DNA of 64,000 nt from Breviolum minutum Mf 1.05b.01 (Eukaryota; Sar; Dinophyceae; Suessiales; Symbiodiniaceae): the NCBI GenBank assembly GCA_000507305.1, contig DF241056.1, positions 26,755-90,754 on the forward strand, in the 5' to 3' direction. Positions 59,666 to 64,000 of the stretch are shown here, piece by piece. The notes under the pieces were generated by a model. The model had not been told where the DNA came from. It searched no databases and saw nothing but the letters and a program-made list of their open reading frames with translations. Position 1 is the stretch's first letter. Every line of letters starts with the position of its first letter. The position numbers were made by a program, and so were the translations under genes.

Positions 59666-60161
59666 CAAGATTTTCTCATGAAAATTCCCAAAGAAATGTA
59701 GATAATCATAGATAATCATATCATTGATGTCAAAGGACAAGCGTTGGATGCCAAAGTGTCTGTACTAGAGTTCAACATAGCGGAGCAGAGCTACTACTAG
59801 TATGAGCTAGTTTCGGCTGGCTGTGTTTTCATTCATAATCAGTGTTTGAACCTGAACCTAAGCTCATACCAAGGGCTGCCAATCCAACCAATTCAATTCA
59901 AGAATTTCGGAATTCGTCAGAAACGACAGGATTTGAAAGCCAAATGAAAAGCAGATCAGCCCAGTGGCTACCATTTCTTCATTGTATCTCTAAGCTTTGG
60001 ACTATGAAGTCCACAGTTTTCTGCGCCTCCTGCATCACATGATAGCAGAAGGCATCTTCTCATTTGATGCATTTGCACTTCTCCATTCTTCGATTTCTTT
60101 TGTAAGAATTGTTCGAATGTGTACTGTTCTCAGATTGTAGCCCTAGAGCCACACCCCTCAC

Positions 60162-60330
60162 CTGGCCCAAAGGTAGCATGGAGGCCGACAAAGTGGAAGT
60201 CTCCACTTGAACTAGTTGCACCTGAGCTTTGCTAATGCAAATTCCAAGACAAGGGTACATTATCATACGCGGCACAGGAATTTGTAGCATGGGTCCATTT
60301 TGTGTGAAAAGATGGTTTGGGCACTTCTCA
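60162..60330 (-). CDS. Exon of unknown protein
   Basis: The frame SAFEKCPNHLFTQNGPMLQI, PVPRMIMYPCLGICISKAQV and QLVQVETSTLSASMLPLGQ ends at a GTGAGG donor. The donor is strong; the 5' end is not located. Confidence 0.55.
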
Positions 60331-61207
60331 AAAGCGGAGATTGATACCATCCACTCAATCTCAGCCCGGGACTGAAGAGGAGAAAGCACAAAAGCAAATA
60401 AAACCGTTCAAAGTTAGAAATATGCGTCCCACAGTTGCTGAATTTCATGGAGTACTGCATCTTTGGGCTTGTTTGATGCCATGGCATAACCGCAGCACGA
60501 TGATCAACCGGGCTGGGCTCAGCTTACATCACTGAGATCCACCAGGACTGAGAAGGGGCTGAAGTCTCTCATGACCTCGTCAAAGCATGAAACCCAAAAG
60601 CAGAGGCAAAACAAGAAAGAAACAAAACAAATAGAAAACATCTAAAACTTTGCCGCATAGGACAAGTCCCTCTGAGACTTTGCCACCATATTGCTTGCAC
60701 TGCTGAATATACAGGGTTTGGTGATCCCAACCATCATCTTTGCTTGAACACCCATGGTCCTGGTATCTTCATGCAAAGCATTCCCTTCTTGATTTTTTTC
60801 TTGAAAAGTTGGAACTTCATGGAACTTCTGCAAACACCAACTCCCCCAAGGGCTCCAAACACCATAAAAGTAGTCTCGAACTCTCAAAGCCTCGGGAAAA
60901 AATGAACAGAATTGCCACACGTCTAGTAAAAACAAATACACCCAAGCTCTAAATGTGAAGGCTGAAACTGCTCTATCTTCAAAGATTTGATCTTGGCATC
61001 CGAACTCTCAAGTAGCGGATTCGCTTTTGTGGTGCTTGCACAACTCCTCCTGCCTGCATCAGTTCTTGGTGACTCTTTCATCTTGCTCTGGGACAGAAGC
61101 GAAGTTGAAAGGAGAGACTTGTCCATGACATAACTCTTGGTGGTATTGCCCCATATGAGGAGTCATAAAGGAATGACAAGAATCAGTTGACAAACACGCC
61201 ATCTCAC

Positions 61208-61302
61208 CCTGTCTTTGCGCTTTCGACCACACAAACATCGCCTTGGGAAGAAGCACCACTTCTACTTTGGGCACGCCGTTCACTTTGGGACAACCAGCAA
61301 AC
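61208..61302 (-). CDS. Internal exon of unknown protein
   Basis: From a TTCTGCAG acceptor to a GTGAGA donor, 31 whole codons read FAGCPKVNGVPKVEVVLLPK then AMFVWSKAQRQ. A second frame is also open; this one has the better codon use and consistent phase. A basic frame at 61000-61110 (SKMKESPRTDAGRRSCASTT) may be a neighbouring exon. Confidence 0.55.
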
Positions 61303-61832
61303 CTGCAGAATGATGCAAGGATGCTCATTTCGGCAGCGCCAGCACTGGAAACAATATCATGACGTATCGCGCTAACACATATCATTATTACATACTATTA
61401 CATAATTGTTTTTAGGCTTTTTTCATAAATTGTCATGCAATGACACTTTTTGAGAAAACTATGTTAAACTGTCACATAGCAGACTCTGGCCACGGCAATG
61501 CCACCTCAGCACCTCTGAGCCTCTCACATGTTGCACAAGGCCGCATGCAACCCCTCGCTATCCAACACGAGGACTACGTCAATCTGGCCACAGTGCACCC
61601 ACAGGAATTCAGTTTGTGATGTATAAATTTGGGAAGCTCTTCACGCTTTTCCCTCTAGCCGACTCTAGCCAACAGTTGTACAAACTGTACCATGTTCGTG
61701 TAGTGTTGACCAGTCAGCTTGAAAGCTCTAGGACAAAAGAAAACTGATATCTACTGGAAATCTTGGCATCAAGACGGACAGGAGGAAAAAGGGTAGACAT
61801 ATGTCGGAAACTCGTGGAAAGTAACGACCTAC

Positions 61833-61975
61833 GTTGCCATGCTTTGACGCGTTCCCATGCTTTGCACAGTAGTATGACTTCACTCCGGAATGAGGGGTCG
61901 GTTGCCTCAAACATCTCAACAATCTTCTCAAGCAAGGCCTCAGCAAAACATAGCAAAACCAGAACAAGCAGCATC
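61833..61975 (-). CDS. Exon with a membrane-like head and an amphipathic helix
   Basis: The frame reads IAVIWMLLVLVLLCFAEALL, then EKIVEMFEATDPSFRSEVIL and LCKAWERVKAWQ, ending at a GTAGGT donor. The hydrophobic start may be intron-derived, since the acceptor was not found. Confidence 0.5.
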
Positions 61976-62299
61976 CAAATTACAGCAATCGACGAATGGC
62001 ACCACAAGTGCTACTCCGAAAACCGTCTGCGTCTATGACAGGAGTGGGCTGAGAAGGAGCGTTCACCACCATGCCGGAGGAGCTCACTCTAGCTCCCTCG
62101 AAATGGCAGCAACACAAAAACGCAGCGTTACAACTCAATGTCTATGTCTATCACAGATCCTTGCAGTTCATGACTTCAGCATCAAAACTCCCACGAGTCG
62201 CACTGTGAAGCTTACTGAAGTCAATCGACTAATTATACAAGTTGAAGGAGGTTGCTATTTGAAAACACTGCCCAGTTCTCAAAAACAAGCCAGGTCAGC

Positions 62300-62621
62300 T
62301 TCTCTCGAAGTTGCATGAGAAAGCCTGAAGCAAGTCTGATTTGGTGGAAAAGGTTCCACCCATTTCATGAAACATCTTGGGCTCAAAATCGTAGATCAGT
62401 GTGATTGAAATAGTTGGCGGACTTGTAGTGTCAACAGCTTGATAAACCACATGTTGCAATTTGATTTGATGAAGCGTTTCTGCCAAGAATTTCAAAAATC
62501 GCACATCCAACGAACAGTCCGCATCAACCACAGCGGTAATGGGATCGTTTGGGATCCCTTCATCGTTCACCAGCTTGCAGCAAAGGCACTTGGCAGAGAC
62601 AACACGGCTCAGATGTGACAC
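62300..62621 (-). CDS. Long open exon of unknown protein
   Basis: The frame is open over 320 bases: LVNDEGIPNDPITAVVDADC, SLDVRFLKFLAETLHQIKLQ, HVVYQAVDTTSPPTISITLI and YDFEPKMFHEMGGTF. The mix of strands and helices looks like a folded domain. No family recognised; the boundaries are approximate. Confidence 0.55.
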
Positions 62622-62866
62622 AACTCGCTGATACCAACGAGGATTGTCGCCTGAGCCGGGCCATGGCCGGGTATGGAGTGTTGCTTCGTGTTGCTTTAGG
62701 GTTGCATTATAAATCCTTAGTCATCTTTGGGATATCTTTGATCTCTTTAGTCATTCGTCATTGAACTTGAGTCTCTCTCTTTCTTATTCTTTCGTATTGT
62801 TTGGTAGGCATGCGGCATTCATGCATGTTTCAAAATGCTCAGCTGATGAGCCGAACTTGCATTAAC

Positions 62867-62955
62867 CTTTGGCAGGCTTCTGGGCACATTCCGAAACCGA
62901 GCACCAAGCTCCAATCCAGGTGGCCAAAGAAATATGCAATTCGATTCAAGGGCTC
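62867..62955 (-). CDS. Internal exon with an FGH..W.LVL motif
   Basis: From a TTGTTGCAG acceptor to a GTTAAT donor, 29 codons: EPLNRIAYFFGHLDWSLVLG then FGMCPEACQ. The FGH.DW.LVL pattern recalls the start of phosphatidylinositol-phosphate kinase domains in protists, but the flanking exons do not confirm it. An upstream frame (ELLHKPDYTLFATQ, ending at a GTGATG donor near 63030) is probably the previous exon. Confidence 0.6.
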
Positions 62956-63234
62956 CTGCAACAAGGAAGGGTGATAACCCACAGCTTTTTGACATCTGAA
63001 CATTGATTCCTAGCATCACCTGTGTTGCAAACAGGGTATAGTCGGGTTTGTGGAGCAGTTCAGGCAACAGAATGGCCAAAGATCATGGAGGTTTCCTCCA
63101 TATCATCCATGACAATCTTGGGAATCATGATGTGCAGCACCAAACTTAAAATCTTGACGCCACGGTGAAGCTTTTGCATGTTTAAAGACTACAAGCTCTG
63201 CTGGTATCCCCCAAGGCCAAGGGAAGGAACTCTT

Positions 63235-63420
63235 TATCCTCACCCACACCATGCCACACACCCATAAGCAACTGCCTGTAGCGGAATCAATCTTCACTAC
63301 TGCACTTGTATTCTTCTGAAAGTATGTGACTTTGTTCCACACTTTTCTCCCACACTTCCCCACAACACTCTTCTCCACTGTCCCAGCAACGCTGGTCTTG
63401 CAAAAGCGAACGCCAAACCG
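63235..63420 (-). CDS. Candidate exon near the right edge
   Basis: The frame reads KTSVAGTVEKSVVGKCGRKV, WNKVTYFQKNTSAVVKIDSA and TGSCLWVCGM and stays open further to 63103. Beta-rich with four cysteines; splice sites are not certain. Confidence 0.45.
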
Positions 63421-63977
63421 CCAAACTTCCGAAATGCTGCCGGTGCCGTGCTAAAAACGTCTTTCATCTCGCAAAGGTCGTAAGGAATTGCTTTTGCTGC
63501 GACTTACCCATCCCTTCTTACGCTGTCACAATGCCAGCTGGCGCCTGGGGATTCCAGTATTTTGCCCACGCAGCAGTTTACGCTCACTTACGCATCTAAG
63601 GGTTTGCTTACGTGCACATTCTTATGACCACCTCCCTTCTTACCACATGAAGGGGGGGTTTATAGCTTGGCTCCAGCGCAACTCTATGCATACAGAATAC
63701 TAACACCTCCAAAGTACTGGCCTGCCATCAAAGGTGCATATCAACATCCAAAAAATTCTGTGTCTGTCAAGGAATGTGGAACACGCTTGAAACTCCAATG
63801 TAGTGTAGAGTGCCCGCGGAGAGACATACGAAGACGGAATCCAACGTGCTCAAAGTGTCGCATCCGCTACACAAAACACCCGCAGGTCACATGCGAAGGC
63901 GGCCAGAGTTTTCAATAGGCAAGGAATTGGGTATAACTATTATATACAGACACGTTTCCTATGGTGCAGCGTCGCCC

Positions 63978-64000
63978 CACCCCCCCCCCCACCCCCCCCC
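63978..64000. repeat. Poly-C tract with single A interruptions at the window edge
   Basis: Almost pure C with scattered A to the last base. A shorter C run lies at 45782-45791. Confidence 0.9.

Noticed and set aside
62867-62955. Firm assignment as a phosphatidylinositol-phosphate kinase
   Set aside because: Only one short motif (FGH.DW.LVL) fits; no kinase motif was found in nearby exons.

Overview
The window looks like nuclear DNA of a protist with very intron-dense genes, most probably a dinoflagellate of the Symbiodinium type. That identity is an inference. The grounds are: almost no long open frames in 64 kb; recognisable proteins cut into exons of 20-200 bases whose codon phases join exactly; mostly GT-AG introns with a clear minority of GC (and possibly GA) donors; exons often preceded by AG and beginning with G; and long simple-sequence tracts. 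There are no bacterial-style genes, operons, CRISPR arrays or insertion sequences. I read the genes exon by exon, because most exons are too short to stand out as open frames.

Most supported coding sequence lies on the minus strand, so the window reads mainly as a one-directional gene array transcribed from right to left. From the left edge: MRE11 nuclease (116-5841, 18 exons found, runs off the left edge); a hypothetical coiled-coil gene (7.66-9.0 kb); scattered exons to 13.7 kb; an intronless Lys/Ser-rich protein (14.04-14.40 kb); several 3'-terminal exons (14.8-16.2 kb) next to an odd cluster of CTACAAAAT motifs (16.25-16.80 kb); more exons (17.0-18.1 kb); a large coiled-coil gene in about 17 small exons (18.6-25.5 kb); and a short gene with both a start and a stop (26.96-27.71 kb).

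In the middle, plus-strand exons at 30.8-33.5 kb interrupt the array. The minus strand resumes with a RING-like C-terminal exon pair (33.6-34.0 kb), an intronless ALKBH6-type dioxygenase (34.26-35.11 kb), three unassigned exons (35.8-37.1 kb), a four-exon TRP-type cation channel (37.74-40.72 kb), the last exon of an unknown gene (41.0-41.3 kb), and a terminal nucleotidyltransferase of the TUTase/non-canonical poly(A) polymerase family (about 43.9-47.8 kb).

To the right, minus-strand exons continue to 52.8 kb. A second plus-strand group follows (53.1-53.8 and 55.8 kb), and then minus-strand exons run to the right edge, including a split domain with an ELNG motif (58.5-58.9 kb). The recognised genes (double-strand-break repair, nucleic-acid or protein dealkylation, RNA 3'-end tailing, ion transport) do not form an evident pathway. 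They look like unrelated neighbours in a eukaryotic chromosome. Where exons are linked into one gene, the link rests on matching phase and family alignment for MRE11, the TRP channel and most of the TUTase. For the unknown genes it is only order and strand.
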